Below are positions 25,230 to 34,096 of a stretch of DNA of 64,000 bases, in pieces. A program made the position numbers and the translations under genes. Below the pieces are notes generated by a model that was not told the origin of the DNA, made no database searches, and worked only from the letters and a program-made list of their open reading frames with translations. The stretch's first letter is position 1. Every line of letters starts with the position of its first letter. The stretch is from Actinophytocola sp963825445 (GTDB lineage: Bacteria; Actinomycetota; Actinomycetes; Mycobacteriales; Pseudonocardiaceae): assembly GCA_963825445.1 (NCBI GenBank), contig CAWGTM010000015.1, positions 62,001 to 126,000 on the forward strand, read 5' to 3'.

Positions 25230-25243
25230 CGAAACGTGTTCCA
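25230..25243. promoter_or_regulatory. KstR box upstream of kstR
   Basis: CGAAACGTGTTCCA matches the core of the KstR consensus (TnnAACnnGTTnnA type). It lies 19 bp upstream of the kstR start and implies autorepression. It is the least symmetrical of the boxes here. Confidence 0.75.
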
Positions 25244-25305
25244 GGTTGCGGTCGATAGCTTACCTAACGGAATGCCTGGGTAGGCATCGGACACTGCACA
25301 GAAAC

Positions 25306-25319
25306 TAGAACACGTTCTA
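25306..25319. promoter_or_regulatory. KstR box over the fadE34 promoter
   Basis: TAGAACACGTTCTA has 6-bp perfect arms. It overlaps a -10-like TATACT (25318-25323) that lies just 7 bp before the GTG start at 25331, so the side-chain operon mRNA is probably leaderless and is shut off directly by KstR. Confidence 0.88.
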
Positions 25320-25330
25320 TACTTGCGACC

Positions 25331-27658
25331 GTGTCCATCGCGATCACCGAGGAGCAGTTGGCGATCCAGGGATCGCTGCGGGAGGTCTCGACCCGCGCCG
25401 GCATGCTCGACTGCGTCCGGCTCATGGAAACCCGGCCGGACGAGTGGGCCGCGCACTGGCCGGCACTCGCCGCACTCGGCCTGTTCGCGATCACCGTGCC
25501 CGAGAGACTCGGCGGCATCGGCGGTTCCCTGGTCGACCAGGCCGCGGCCCTCGAACAGGCAGCCGAGGACCTGGTCCCCGGCCCGGTCCTGCCGACAGTG
25601 CTGGCCACCCTCCTGATCACCGACGACGATCTCCTGACCGACCTGGCCGCCGGCCGCCTTACCGCAGGGGTAGCCCTAGGCGAGTCCGCCACTCACGCAC
25701 GCCGAGTCGACCACTCGGGCACGCCACTCACACACGCCGAGCCGACCACTCCGGCACGGCGAGTCGACCAGTCCGGTACGGCGAGTTCGCCACTCACGCA
25801 CGTCGAGTCGTCCGTTCCGGCACGGCGAGTCGACCAGTCCGGTACGTCGAGTTCGCCACTCAGGCCCGGTGAGTCGTCCGCTGCGGTCCCGGGAGCCGGA
25901 GAGTCCGATGCACCGAGTCCGTCTGTCGCCGCAGGCCGCGGGCCGGCGGAGCCCGGTTTGGTCGCAACCGACGAGAGCCTGCTGAGTGGCACGGTCGAAC
26001 CTGTCCTCGGCGCGCATCCCGAAGCGCTCCTGATTCTCCCCGCCGGGGACTCCTGGTTCGTGGTCGAACCGCACGCGGCCGGGCTCGAGGTGACCCCGCT
26101 CGCACCCGCCGACTTCTCCCGCCCCCTCGCCCGCGTCACGCTCGACCGGACCCCCGCCCGGCCGCTGCCCGGCGTCACCGCGGCCACCGTCGCGGGGTTC
26201 GCCGGCACGCTCGCCGCCGCCGAGGCTGCCGGCATCGCCCGCTGGTGTCTCGACACGGCCGTCGCCTACGCCAAGGTCCGCGAGCAGTTCGACCGGCCGA
26301 TCGGGTCGTTCCAGGCGGTCAAGCACCTGTGCGCGGAAATGCTCTGCCGCGCCGAACAGGCCGCCGCCCTGGCCTGGGACGCCGCCCGGTCCGACGCCGC
26401 CCCGCTGTCGGTGGCGGCCGCCGGCGCGCTCGCGCTCGACGCGGCCGTGGAGAACGCCAAGGACTGCATCCAGGTGCTCGGCGGCATCGGGTTCACCTGG
26501 GAACACCCCGCCCACCTCTACCTGCGCCGCGCGATCGCCACCCGGGCGCTGTTCGGCGTGCCCCGGCGACGGGTGGCCGAACTGGCGCTGGCCGGCGAGC
26601 GGCGCCGCCTCGACGTGAGCGGGTCGACCGACGAGACCGCCCGGGCGTTCGCCGCCGAGGTGGCACCGCTACCCGCGGCCGAGCAGCGGGCCCGGCTGGC
26701 CGAGTCCGGCTACCTCATGCCGCACTGGCCGAAGCCGTACGGGCTGGCCGCGTCCCCCCGTGAGCAGCTCGCCATCGACGAGGAACTCGCCCGCGCGGGG
26801 ATCCGTCGGCCGGACCTGGTGATCGGCGCGTGGGCCGTGCCGACCATCCTGAGCCACGGGTCGGCCGCGCAGCAGGACCGGTTCGTCGGGCCGACGCTGC
26901 GGGGCGAACTGGCCTGGTGCCAGCTGTTCTCCGAACCGGACGCCGGCTCGGACCTGGCGGCGTTGCGCACCCGGGCGTCGCGAGTGGACGGTGGCTGGCG
27001 GCTCGACGGACAGAAGGTGTGGACGTCGGAGGCGGTGGCCGCCGACTGGGGCATCTGCCTCGCGCGCACCGACCCGGACGTGCCGAAACACCAGGGCATC
27101 ACGTACTTCCTGGTGGACATGGCCTCGCTCGGCATCACCCTGCGCCCGCTGCGGGAGATCACGGGCGAGGCGCGGTTCAACGAGGTCTTCCTGGACGGCG
27201 TGTTCGTACCGGACGACTGCGTGGTGGGCGAGGTGAACGGCGGCTGGCGCCTTGCCCGTACGACCCTGGCGAACGAGCGCGTGGCCATCGGTGCCGGCTC
27301 CTCGCTTGGCGAGGCGGTGGAGCGGCTGCTCGCGACCACCGGTCCGCACACCGACCTCGACCGGCTGGGATTCCTGGTTGCGCAGGGACTCTCGGTGTCC
27401 CTTGTGGACCTGCGGGCGACGCTGCGACAGCTCGACGGGCGTGGGCCGGGTCCCGAGTCGAGTGTCTGCAAGCTGGTGGGGGTGCGGCAGCGGCAGGACG
27501 TGGCCGAGGCGGCCCTGGACATGGTGGGCGGCGCGGTGGATTCCCCGCAACTGCACGAGTTCCTGCTCACCCGTTGTCTGAGCATCGCCGGCGGGACCAC
27601 TCAGGTGCTGCGCAACCTCGTCGGGGAACGCATCCTCGGCCTACCCAGGGAGCGATAG
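25331..27658 (+). CDS. fadE34: FadE34-type two-domain acyl-CoA dehydrogenase (ChsE3), with repeat-derived insert
   Basis: Sterol side-chain acyl-CoA dehydrogenase with two fused ACAD halves. The N-terminal half (about residues 1-430) includes VLGGIGFTWEHPAHLYLRRA. The C-terminal half (about 435-775) includes WCQLFSEPDAGSDLAALRTR, the flavin and substrate contact. It is 775 residues against about 711 for mycobacterial FadE34. The surplus coincides with a low-complexity stretch at about residues 118-210 built from tandem PARRVDQSGT units; its DNA resembles the intergenic CGAGTC repeats elsewhere in the window. The reading frame is intact. It is first in the operon fadE34-chsE1-chsE2-chsH2-chsH1-ltp2 and oxidises C24-type steroid-CoA esters in characterised systems. 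Confidence 0.9.
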   Translation: MSIAITEEQLAIQGSLREVSTRAGMLDCVRLMETRPDEWAAHWPALAALGLFAITVPERLGGIGGSLVDQAAALEQAAEDLVPGPVLPTVLATLLITDDDLLTDLAAGRLTAGVALGESATHARRVDHSGTPLTHAEPTTPARRVDQSGTASSPLTHVESSVPARRVDQSGTSSSPLRPGESSAAVPGAGESDAPSPSVAAGRGPAEPGLVATDESLLSGTVEPVLGAHPEALLILPAGDSWFVVEPHAAGLEVTPLAPADFSRPLARVTLDRTPARPLPGVTAATVAGFAGTLAAAEAAGIARWCLDTAVAYAKVREQFDRPIGSFQAVKHLCAEMLCRAEQAAALAWDAARSDAAPLSVAAAGALALDAAVENAKDCIQVLGGIGFTWEHPAHLYLRRAIATRALFGVPRRRVAELALAGERRRLDVSGSTDETARAFAAEVAPLPAAEQRARLAESGYLMPHWPKPYGLAASPREQLAIDEELARAGIRRPDLVIGAWAVPTILSHGSAAQQDRFVGPTLRGELAWCQLFSEPDAGSDLAALRTRASRVDGGWRLDGQKVWTSEAVAADWGICLARTDPDVPKHQGITYFLVDMASLGITLRPLREITGEARFNEVFLDGVFVPDDCVVGEVNGGWRLARTTLANERVAIGAGSSLGEAVERLLATTGPHTDLDRLGFLVAQGLSVSLVDLRATLRQLDGRGPGPESSVCKLVGVRQRQDVAEAALDMVGGAVDSPQLHEFLLTRCLSIAGGTTQVLRNLVGERILGLPRER
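25681..25960. repeat. In-frame tandem repeat insert within fadE34
   Basis: Imperfect 60-66-bp units (about four copies between 25681 and 25880) each contain GGCGAGTCGACCAGTCCGG-like blocks and CGCCACTCA. They encode the repeated PARRVDQSGT and SSPLTHVES peptides, followed by a low-complexity Ser/Pro/Ala tail. The same CGAGTC-type words make up intergenic arrays at 43.8 and 61.3 kb. It interrupts a family alignment between GVALGES and LVATDESLLSGTVEPVLG. Confidence 0.75.
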
Positions 27659-28551
27659 TGGACACCAGCCGAGCAGTGGCTGATCTGACCCGCGGAGTTC
27701 TCGCCAAGGAGACCGACGCCGACGCCGCGTGGAAAGCGCTGGGACAGGCGGGATTGCTGGGCGACGGCCTGGGTGTGCCGGAGATGGCGGCCGTGCTCGG
27801 CGAGGTGGGCCGGGCGGCTTCCGCGGTGCCCGCGTTGAGCACGCTGGCGTTCGGCGTGCTCCCGATCTCCCGGTGTGGCACCAATGCGGACCTGCTCACG
27901 GGCGAGCACGTGTTCACAGCTGCCCTGCGCGGCGACGTGTCCGGTGTGGACATGCTGTCCGGCAAGGCGGTTGGCGTGCTGGAAGCCGCGCGTGCACACC
28001 GGATCCTGGTCCCGGCCGGCGAGTTCGTGTACCTGGTGGACCCGGCCGACGCGACGCTGACCGCCACCCGCTCGGCGAGCGGCGCCCCGGAGTACACAGT
28101 GGAGTTCGCGAACACACCGGCCACCCACCTCGGCCCGGCGAGTGAACTGCACCGACTGGCGGTGGCCGGTGCCTGCGCGTACGGCGACGGGCTCCTGGCG
28201 GGTGCGCTGGCGCTCACCGCGGAACACGTCCGTACCCGAGAACAGTTCGGCAAACCCCTGGCGACCTTCCAGGCGGTGGCGCAACAGATCGCGGACGTGT
28301 ACATCGCCTCGCGGACCTTGCACCTGGTCGCCGAGGCCGCGTGTTCGTTGGACGAGTCGGACCTGGCGGTGGCCGCGTACTGGTTGACCGAGGAGTTGGT
28401 GCCCGCCATGCACATCTGCCACCACCTGCACGGTGGGCTCGGCGTGGACGCCGGCTACGGCATGCACCGGTACTACTCGGCAGCAAAGGACCTGGTTCGC
28501 CTACTGGGCGGCGCGTCCCACCGGCTGGACCGGGTGATCCTGTGCGGCTGA
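27658..28551 (+). CDS. chsE1: Acyl-CoA dehydrogenase subunit ChsE1 (FadE28)
   Basis: A 297-residue acyl-CoA dehydrogenase-like subunit, shorter than a full ACAD. It keeps the C-terminal helical domain (REQFGKPLATFQAVAQQIAD; HHLHGGLGVDAGYGMHRYY) but has a degenerate N-terminal domain. In Mycobacterium, ChsE1 and ChsE2 form an alpha2beta2 enzyme that dehydrogenates the 3-carbon sterol side chain (3-oxo-4-pregnene-20-carboxyl-CoA). The GTG start overlaps the fadE34 TAG by 1 bp, and the end overlaps chsE2 by 10 bp, fitting stoichiometric coupled translation. Confidence 0.9.
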   Translation: MDTSRAVADLTRGVLAKETDADAAWKALGQAGLLGDGLGVPEMAAVLGEVGRAASAVPALSTLAFGVLPISRCGTNADLLTGEHVFTAALRGDVSGVDMLSGKAVGVLEAARAHRILVPAGEFVYLVDPADATLTATRSASGAPEYTVEFANTPATHLGPASELHRLAVAGACAYGDGLLAGALALTAEHVRTREQFGKPLATFQAVAQQIADVYIASRTLHLVAEAACSLDESDLAVAAYWLTEELVPAMHICHHLHGGLGVDAGYGMHRYYSAAKDLVRLLGGASHRLDRVILCG

Positions 28552-29684
28552 CCGATGCCCAACGCGCGCTGGAAGCCGAACTCCGCACGTACTTCGCCGG
28601 CCTGCTGTCCACTTCGGAACGCGAGGCCATGCTGACCGAACGCCATGGCGAGGTCTACCGGTCGGTGGTGACCCGTATGGGCCGCGACGGCTGGTTGGGT
28701 GTCGGCTGGCCCACCGAGTACGGTGGCCACGGCTTCGGCGCGGTGGAACAGCAGATCTTCGTGAACGAGGCGGCGCGGGCGGACGTGCCGCTGCCGTACG
28801 TGACGTTGCAGACCGTCGGCCCCACGCTGCAGGCGTTCGGCACGCAGGCGCAGAAGGAGCGGTTCCTCCCGAAGATCCTGGCCGGCGAGGTCCACTTCGC
28901 CATCGGTTACACGGAACCCGAGGCGGGCACCGACCTCGCGTCCCTGCGGACCAGTGCCGTTCGGCGTGGCGCCGAGTACGTCGTCAACGGCCAGAAGATC
29001 TTCACGACCGGCGCCCACGACGCCGACTACATCTGGCTCGCGTGTCGCACCCACCCGGACGCTCCGCGCCACAAGGGAATCTCGATCCTCATCGTCGACA
29101 CGGCCGATCCCGGATTCTCCTGGACGCCGATCATCACCTGCGACGGCGCGCACCACGTGAACGCCACGTACTACAGCGACGTGCGGGTGCCGGCCGACAT
29201 GCTGGTCGGTGAGGAGAACGGCGGATGGCGGCTGATCACCACGCAGCTGAACCACGAACGCGTGATGCTCGGTCCGGCCGGTCGTCTGGCCGCGCAGTAC
29301 GAGCGGGTCCACGCCTGGGCGCGCGACCACCACCTGCTCGGCGAGCCGGACGTTCGACGCGGCCTGGCCAGGGTGTTCGCCAACCTGCGGGTGAACGAAC
29401 TGCTGAACTGGCAGGTGGCGGGCGCCGGCGGGGAAGTGTCCATAGCGGACGCGTCGGTCACGAAGGTGTTCTCGTCGGACCGGACACAGTGGATCGGACG
29501 ACTGCTGGAGGAGATGGTGGGCGCGCACGGCGATCCGGCCGACCCGGACACGGCGGAGTTGATGCGGTGGCTCGACGTCCAGGCGAAACGCAACCTGGTG
29601 CTCACGTTCGGCGGCGGGGTGAACGAGATCCAGCGCGAGCTGATCGCGACCGCCGGCCTGAAACTGCCGAGGGTGCCTCGATGA
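28542..29684 (+). CDS. chsE2: Acyl-CoA dehydrogenase subunit ChsE2 (FadE29)
   Basis: A 380-residue ACAD subunit, close to the 387 of mycobacterial FadE29. Features are GWLGVGWPTEYGGHGFGAVE, AIGYTEPEAGTDLASLRTSA for flavin/substrate contact, and a C-terminal LTFGGGVNEIQRELIATAGL. It is the partner of ChsE1. The GTG at 28542 overlaps the chsE1 end. It is followed by a 4-bp ATGA overlap with chsH2. Confidence 0.92.
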   Translation: MRLTDAQRALEAELRTYFAGLLSTSEREAMLTERHGEVYRSVVTRMGRDGWLGVGWPTEYGGHGFGAVEQQIFVNEAARADVPLPYVTLQTVGPTLQAFGTQAQKERFLPKILAGEVHFAIGYTEPEAGTDLASLRTSAVRRGAEYVVNGQKIFTTGAHDADYIWLACRTHPDAPRHKGISILIVDTADPGFSWTPIITCDGAHHVNATYYSDVRVPADMLVGEENGGWRLITTQLNHERVMLGPAGRLAAQYERVHAWARDHHLLGEPDVRRGLARVFANLRVNELLNWQVAGAGGEVSIADASVTKVFSSDRTQWIGRLLEEMVGAHGDPADPDTAELMRWLDVQAKRNLVLTFGGGVNEIQRELIATAGLKLPRVPR

Positions 29685-30571
29685 CCGACATCGAACAGGC
29701 GGCACGTGAGGTGGCCGCGCGGGGTGGGTCGGCGCGGCGGTTCGGTCGCGATCCCGTGAACCTGCCCATGATCCGCAACTGGACCGAGGCGATCGGCGAC
29801 ACGAATCCGGCCTATACGGAGGAGTTCCCGGGCGGTCCGGTGGCGCCGCCGGCCATGGCGCAGGTGTGGACGATGTTCGGGCTGCGTGGCGAGCGCGCGG
29901 ACGACGACCCGCTCGGCGCCATGGTCACCGTGCTCGACGAGGCCGGCTTCACGTCGGTGGTGGCCACCAACTCCGAGCAGACCTACCACCGTGACCTCCG
30001 GCCGGGTGAGCAGGTTTCCGTGGCGTCCGAACTGGACAGTGTGGTCGGTCCGAAGCGGACGGCGCTGGGCGACGGGTGGTTCGTGACCACGCGCAGCACC
30101 TGGTATGTGGGTGACGAGCCGGTGGCGGAGATGCTGTTCCGCATCCTGAAGTTCCGCCCGTCACCCGCGTCGTCGGCCGGCGAACCCATCCGGCCGATGG
30201 TCAGTCGGGACACGGAGTTCTTCTGGGCGGGCACGGCCCTCGGTGAGCTGCGGATCCAGAAGTGCGGCGGCTGTGGTGCGTTGCGGCACCCGCCCGGTCC
30301 CATGTGCCCGTCGTGCCGCGAGACGAAACCGGAGTACGTGGTGGCTTCCGGCGACGGCGAGGTCTACAGCTATGTGGTGCACCATCATCCGCCGGTGCCG
30401 GGCCGTGCCCTTCCGTTCGTGGTGGCGCTCGTGGAACTGACCGAGGGAGTACGGATGTTGGCGGAACTGGAGGGCATCCCACCGTCGGAGGTCCACGTCG
30501 GACTCCCGGTGCGGGCGGGGTTCCGCCGGGTGGACGACGAGCTGACCATGCCCGTCTGGCGGCCCCGGTGA
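29681..30571 (+). CDS. chsH2: Steroid enoyl-CoA hydratase subunit ChsH2 (MaoC-like + DUF35)
   Basis: A 296-residue two-domain protein. The N-terminal MaoC-like hot-dog domain (residues 1-160; NWTEAIGDTNPAY) is followed by a C-terminal DUF35 domain with zinc ribbon Cys195, Cys198, Cys209 and Cys212 (CGGC, then CPSC) and an OB fold. ChsH1-ChsH2 hydrates the C17-C20 side-chain enoyl-CoA, and the DUF35 domain docks the aldolase Ltp2. Gene order chsE1-chsE2-chsH2-chsH1-ltp2 is the same as in Mycobacterium tuberculosis. Confidence 0.92.
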   Translation: MTDIEQAAREVAARGGSARRFGRDPVNLPMIRNWTEAIGDTNPAYTEEFPGGPVAPPAMAQVWTMFGLRGERADDDPLGAMVTVLDEAGFTSVVATNSEQTYHRDLRPGEQVSVASELDSVVGPKRTALGDGWFVTTRSTWYVGDEPVAEMLFRILKFRPSPASSAGEPIRPMVSRDTEFFWAGTALGELRIQKCGGCGALRHPPGPMCPSCRETKPEYVVASGDGEVYSYVVHHHPPVPGRALPFVVALVELTEGVRMLAELEGIPPSEVHVGLPVRAGFRRVDDELTMPVWRPR

Positions 30572-30951
30572 TCGCCGTCGGCACGGAGCTGCCGCCGCTG
30601 GTGGTCGACGTGACGCCGACGTTCGTGGTGAGCACGGCCATCGCCACTCGCGACTTCCAGGACGTCCACCACGACCGGGACCTGGCGGTGGCCCGGGGTT
30701 CGAAGGACATCTTCGTGAACATCCTGACCGACACCGGCCTGGTGCAACGGTTCGTGACCGACTGGTCCGGGCCTTCGACACGAGTCAAGCAGATCAACAT
30801 CCGACTCGGGGTGCCGTGCTACGCGTACGAGACGCTGACGTTCACCGGCCGAGTCACTGAGGTGGCCGGCTCCGAGGTGTTGGTGGAAGTGGCAGGGCGC
30901 AACAGCCTGGGCGACCACGTGACCGGCACCGTGCGGATCGAGGTGCCGTGA
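30568..30951 (+). CDS. chsH1: Steroid enoyl-CoA hydratase subunit ChsH1 (MaoC-like)
   Basis: A 127-residue single hot-dog MaoC-like subunit, the same size as mycobacterial ChsH1. It carries IATRDFQDVHHDRDLAVARG, which supplies the hydratase active-site Asp/His pair, and DIFVNILTDTGLVQRFVTDW. The GTG start overlaps the chsH2 TGA by 4 bp and the stop overlaps the ltp2 ATG. It works as a heterotetramer with ChsH2. Confidence 0.92.
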   Translation: MIAVGTELPPLVVDVTPTFVVSTAIATRDFQDVHHDRDLAVARGSKDIFVNILTDTGLVQRFVTDWSGPSTRVKQINIRLGVPCYAYETLTFTGRVTEVAGSEVLVEVAGRNSLGDHVTGTVRIEVP

Positions 30952-32114
30952 TGCTGTCGCGGGAAACGGCGATCGCCGGCATCGGCGCCACGGAGTTCTC
31001 GAAGGAATCCGGGCGCAGCGAACTGCAGCTGGCGGCCGAGGCGGTCCGCGAGGCGCTGGCGGACGCCGGCCTGTCACCATCCGATGTGGACGGACTGGTG
31101 ACGTTCACCATGGACAGCAACTCCGAGATCGCCGTGGCGCGCGAGTTGGGTATTCCGTCGCTGTCGTTCTTCAGTCGCGTCGGCTACGGCGGCGGGGCGG
31201 CGTGCGCGACCGTCCAACAGGCGGCCATGGCGGTCACCACGGGGGTGGCGGAGGTGGTGGTCTGCTACCGGGCGTTCAACGAGCGGTCGGGCAGTCGGTT
31301 CGGCCGGGTGCAGGCGGCGGCCGCCGCGCAACCGACGTCGTCCGGTGTGGACAACGGGTGGCACTACCCGATGGGGATCGCCACGCCGGCCGCCACGGTG
31401 GCCATGTTCGCGCGCCGGTACATGCACGAGTTCGGTGCCACGAGCGAGGACTTCGGCCGTGTCACGGTGGCCGACCGTACGCACGCCGCCACCAACCCGA
31501 AGGCCTGGTTCTATGGTCGCCCGATCACTTTGGCGGACCATCAGGCGTCACGCTGGATCGCCGAACCCCTGCGGCTGCTGGACTGCTGTCAGGAGAGCGA
31601 CGGCGGCGTGGCGCTGGTGGTGACTTCGGTTCCGCGAGCCCGTGACCTGCGGCACAAGCCGGCCGTAGTCGCGGGGGCGGCGCAGGGCAGCGGTACCGAC
31701 CAGTTCAGCATGAACAGCTACTACCGCGACGACATCGCCGGCCTGCCGGAAATGGGTTTGGTGGCAGACCAGCTGTGGCGACAGAGCGGTCTGACCCCGG
31801 CGGACATGTCGCTGGCCGTCCTGTACGACCACTTCACCCCGTTCGTCCTGGTACAACTGGAGGAACTGGGCTTCTGCGCCCGCGGCGAGGCGAAGGAATT
31901 CATCGCGGACGAGGCACTCCACCTCGACGGCCGCCTGCCGCTGAACCCCCACGGCGGCCAACTCGGCGAGGCCTACATCCACGGCATGAACGGCATCGCC
32001 GAAGCAGTCCGCCAACTCCGCGGAACAGCGGCAAACCAGGTGGCGAACGCGACAAACGTGGTGGTGACAGCCGGAACCGGCGTCCCCACAAGCGGCCTGG
32101 TCCTCACACAATGA
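30951..32114 (+). CDS. ltp2: Steroid side-chain retro-aldolase Ltp2 (thiolase fold)
   Basis: A 387-residue thiolase-superfamily protein beginning MLSRETAIAGIGATEFSKES, with YGGGAACATVQQAAMAV around the nucleophile-elbow Cys region and LPLNPHGGQLGEAYIHGMNG near the C-terminus. Ltp2 cleaves the hydrated side-chain CoA ester to androstenedione-type 17-ketosteroid and propionyl-CoA, in complex with the ChsH2 DUF35 domain. The ATG at 30951 shares its first base with the chsH1 stop; a GTG one codon earlier is possible. Its TGA lies inside the first ATGATGACC-type repeat. Confidence 0.92.
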   Translation: MLSRETAIAGIGATEFSKESGRSELQLAAEAVREALADAGLSPSDVDGLVTFTMDSNSEIAVARELGIPSLSFFSRVGYGGGAACATVQQAAMAVTTGVAEVVVCYRAFNERSGSRFGRVQAAAAAQPTSSGVDNGWHYPMGIATPAATVAMFARRYMHEFGATSEDFGRVTVADRTHAATNPKAWFYGRPITLADHQASRWIAEPLRLLDCCQESDGGVALVVTSVPRARDLRHKPAVVAGAAQGSGTDQFSMNSYYRDDIAGLPEMGLVADQLWRQSGLTPADMSLAVLYDHFTPFVLVQLEELGFCARGEAKEFIADEALHLDGRLPLNPHGGQLGEAYIHGMNGIAEAVRQLRGTAANQVANATNVVVTAGTGVPTSGLVLTQ

Positions 32115-32231
32115 CCACTCCGCGCGCGCATGATGACCAGTCCCGTCGCGCATGACGACCGGTCGGCCACGCGGATGGTCATCATGGGCCACCGGAACGG
32201 TCATCATGCGGCACGGGAATGGTCATCATGC
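32111..32231. repeat. ATGATGACC-family repeats, copy B, arranged head to head
   Basis: Three forward units (from 32111, 32130 and 32152) are followed by three inverted units containing GGTCATCAT (about 32174-32231). The array fills the convergent gap between ltp2 and the chsH3-like gene and contains the ltp2 stop codon. The symmetry allows a long imperfect hairpin that could terminate transcription from both sides. Confidence 0.8.
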
Positions 32232-33074
32232 GGTCAGTGTGAGGGTGACGTCGGACAGGACCGGGGCCTCGTCGCGGTCGGCGGCCGTGGCGGTGGCCGT
32301 GTAGCCCGTGTCCGTGCGCCAGGCGCGTACCCGGAGGGTCTCGCCCGGGTACACCACGCCTGCGAACCTCGTGGCGAATCCCGTCACCTGATCGACGTCG
32401 CCGACCGTGTCGACCAGGGCCTTGCACACCATCCCGTAGGTGCACAGCCCGTGCAGGATCGGGCGGTCGAAGCCGGCCAGCGCCGCGAACTCCGGGTCCG
32501 CGTGCAGGGGGTTCCGGTCCCCACACAGCCGGTACAGCAACGCCTGCTGCGGCAGGATCGGCACGTCCACCACCACGTCCGGCCCGCCGGTCGGAGCATC
32601 CGTCCGCGCGGACGGGCCGCGGTCGCCGCCGAAACCACCCTCACCGCGGGCGAAGATGCTCGACGACGTGGTCCACAGTGGCCGGCCGGCATCGTCCACC
32701 ACGGACGATTCCTGCACGATCACCGCGGCCTTCCCCTTGTCCCACACGTTCGCGATCCGCGAGCGGGCGACCGCCCTGCCGTCGGTGGGAAGTGGCGCGT
32801 GCACGGTGATGGACTGCGTGCCGTGCAACACCTTCGCGAGGTCCACCTCGATCCCCGGGAACGTCACGGCCGGCGGCTCGAACGTCCGGAACCCGGGCGC
32901 CACCACCCCGAACGTCGGCAGCACCCGCAGCCGGTCCTCCAGCACGTACGGCAGGTCGGACGGCACCGCCCCGGCACCGAGCGCCAGGTGGTAGAGGAGC
33001 ACGTCGCTGCTGGTCCACGAGAACTCGACGGAGCCGAGGTCCGCACCGATGGCGACGTCCGGATCGATGGGCAT
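32226..33074 (-). CDS. MaoC-type 2-enoyl-CoA hydratase, ChsH3/Rv3538-like
   Basis: A 282-residue double hot-dog R-specific enoyl-CoA hydratase. The C-terminal half holds the hydratase-2 motif YRLCGDRNPLHADPEFAALA with the Asp/His active site, followed by GFDRPILHG. The N-terminal half is the decayed hot-dog (SWTSSDVLLYHLALGAG). It matches the product beside kstD in mycobacterial cholesterol loci (Rv3538) and is assigned to early side-chain beta-oxidation. The ATG at 33074 lies 8 bp after the kshB stop, so it ends the kstD-kshA-kshB operon. Confidence 0.85.
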   Translation of the reverse strand: MPIDPDVAIGADLGSVEFSWTSSDVLLYHLALGAGAVPSDLPYVLEDRLRVLPTFGVVAPGFRTFEPPAVTFPGIEVDLAKVLHGTQSITVHAPLPTDGRAVARSRIANVWDKGKAAVIVQESSVVDDAGRPLWTTSSSIFARGEGGFGGDRGPSARTDAPTGGPDVVVDVPILPQQALLYRLCGDRNPLHADPEFAALAGFDRPILHGLCTYGMVCKALVDTVGDVDQVTGFATRFAGVVYPGETLRVRAWRTDTGYTATATAADRDEAPVLSDVTLTLTA

Positions 33075-33082
33075 GCGCGACC

Positions 33083-34096
33083 TCACTCGTAGCTGATCTC
33101 CACCCGATCGGTGACCGGGATCGACTGGCACGCGAGGATGATCCCCTCGTCGAGATCTTCGTCGTCCAGCACGTCATTGTGGAGCATCTTCACCTCCCCG
33201 GCCACCAACCGGCAGGCACACGCGCTGCACGCCCCCTCCCGACAGGAGAACGGCGCGTCGATCCCCGCCTCCAACAGCCGGTCGAGCAGCTTCTGGGACG
33301 CCGGCCAGTCCAGCTCGTGGGTCGCGCCGTCGAGCGACACCGACACGGTGGCGGCGCTCGCGCCGGTCTCCACGGGCGCGGGTTCCGCCTGCTCGAAGGG
33401 GTTCGCGCCGAGCGACTTGAACCGTTCCAGGTGGACTCGTTGGCGCGGCACGCCGAGCGAGGTGAGTCCTTCCCGGACACCCGTCATGAACGGCGCGGGC
33501 CCACACACGAACACCTGGTACTCGGTGAACGGTGCGGCGAGCCCGGCGAGTGCGGCGGCCGTCGGCAGACCCTGGACGCTCTCCAGCCAGTGCACGACCG
33601 TCAGCCGATCGGGGTGCCGCGAAACCAGCTCCCGCAACGCACCCGCGAAGATCACCGACTGCTCGTCACGGTTGGCGTACACCAGCACCACCCGCCTGGA
33701 ACCCTGCGCCAGCGCGGACTTCACGATCGAGATGACCGGCGTGATGCCGCTGCCGGCCGCGAACAACAGGAGGTCGTCGTCGAGGGAGGCGGGGGTGAAG
33801 ATGCCGGCCGGCACCAGCGACTCGACCTCGTCGCCGGCCGACAACGAGTCGCAGATCCAGTTGGAGCCGTACCCGTCGACCGTGCGTTTCACGGTCACCT
33901 GCAGGCGATCGTCCACATGGGGTGAACTGGACAGCGAGTAGCAACGGGCGACGGAACCGGAGCGGTCACTGGGAATCCGCAGGGTGAGGAACTGCCCCGG
34001 CCGGTAGGAGAAGGGCGCGTCCTCGAACACCAGCGAGCACGAGTCGGCCGTCTCGGGGATCACCTCGGCCACGCGCAGCCGGTAGGATTCAGCCAT
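33083..34096 (-). CDS. kshB: 3-ketosteroid 9-alpha-hydroxylase reductase KshB
   Basis: A 337-residue oxygenase reductase. It has an FAD domain (RPGQFLTLRIPSD; RCYSLSSSPH), an NAD domain (LLFAAGSGITPVISIVKSAL; YQVFVCGPAPFM) and a C-terminal plant-type [2Fe-2S] ferredoxin with Cys285, Cys290, Cys293 and Cys323 (CREGACSAC). It passes electrons from NADH to KshA for 9-alpha-hydroxylation of the steroid nucleus. Its start overlaps the small Cys-protein gene by 8 bp. Confidence 0.93.
   Translation of the reverse strand: MAESYRLRVAEVIPETADSCSLVFEDAPFSYRPGQFLTLRIPSDRSGSVARCYSLSSSPHVDDRLQVTVKRTVDGYGSNWICDSLSAGDEVESLVPAGIFTPASLDDDLLLFAAGSGITPVISIVKSALAQGSRRVVLVYANRDEQSVIFAGALRELVSRHPDRLTVVHWLESVQGLPTAAALAGLAAPFTEYQVFVCGPAPFMTGVREGLTSLGVPRQRVHLERFKSLGANPFEQAEPAPVETGASAATVSVSLDGATHELDWPASQKLLDRLLEAGIDAPFSCREGACSACACRLVAGEVKMLHNDVLDDEDLDEGIILACQSIPVTDRVEISYE

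Noticed and set aside
25681..25880. Possible CRISPR array because of regular 60-66-bp repeats
   Set aside because: The repeats lie in frame inside fadE34, are imperfect, have no unique spacers, and no cas genes are present.
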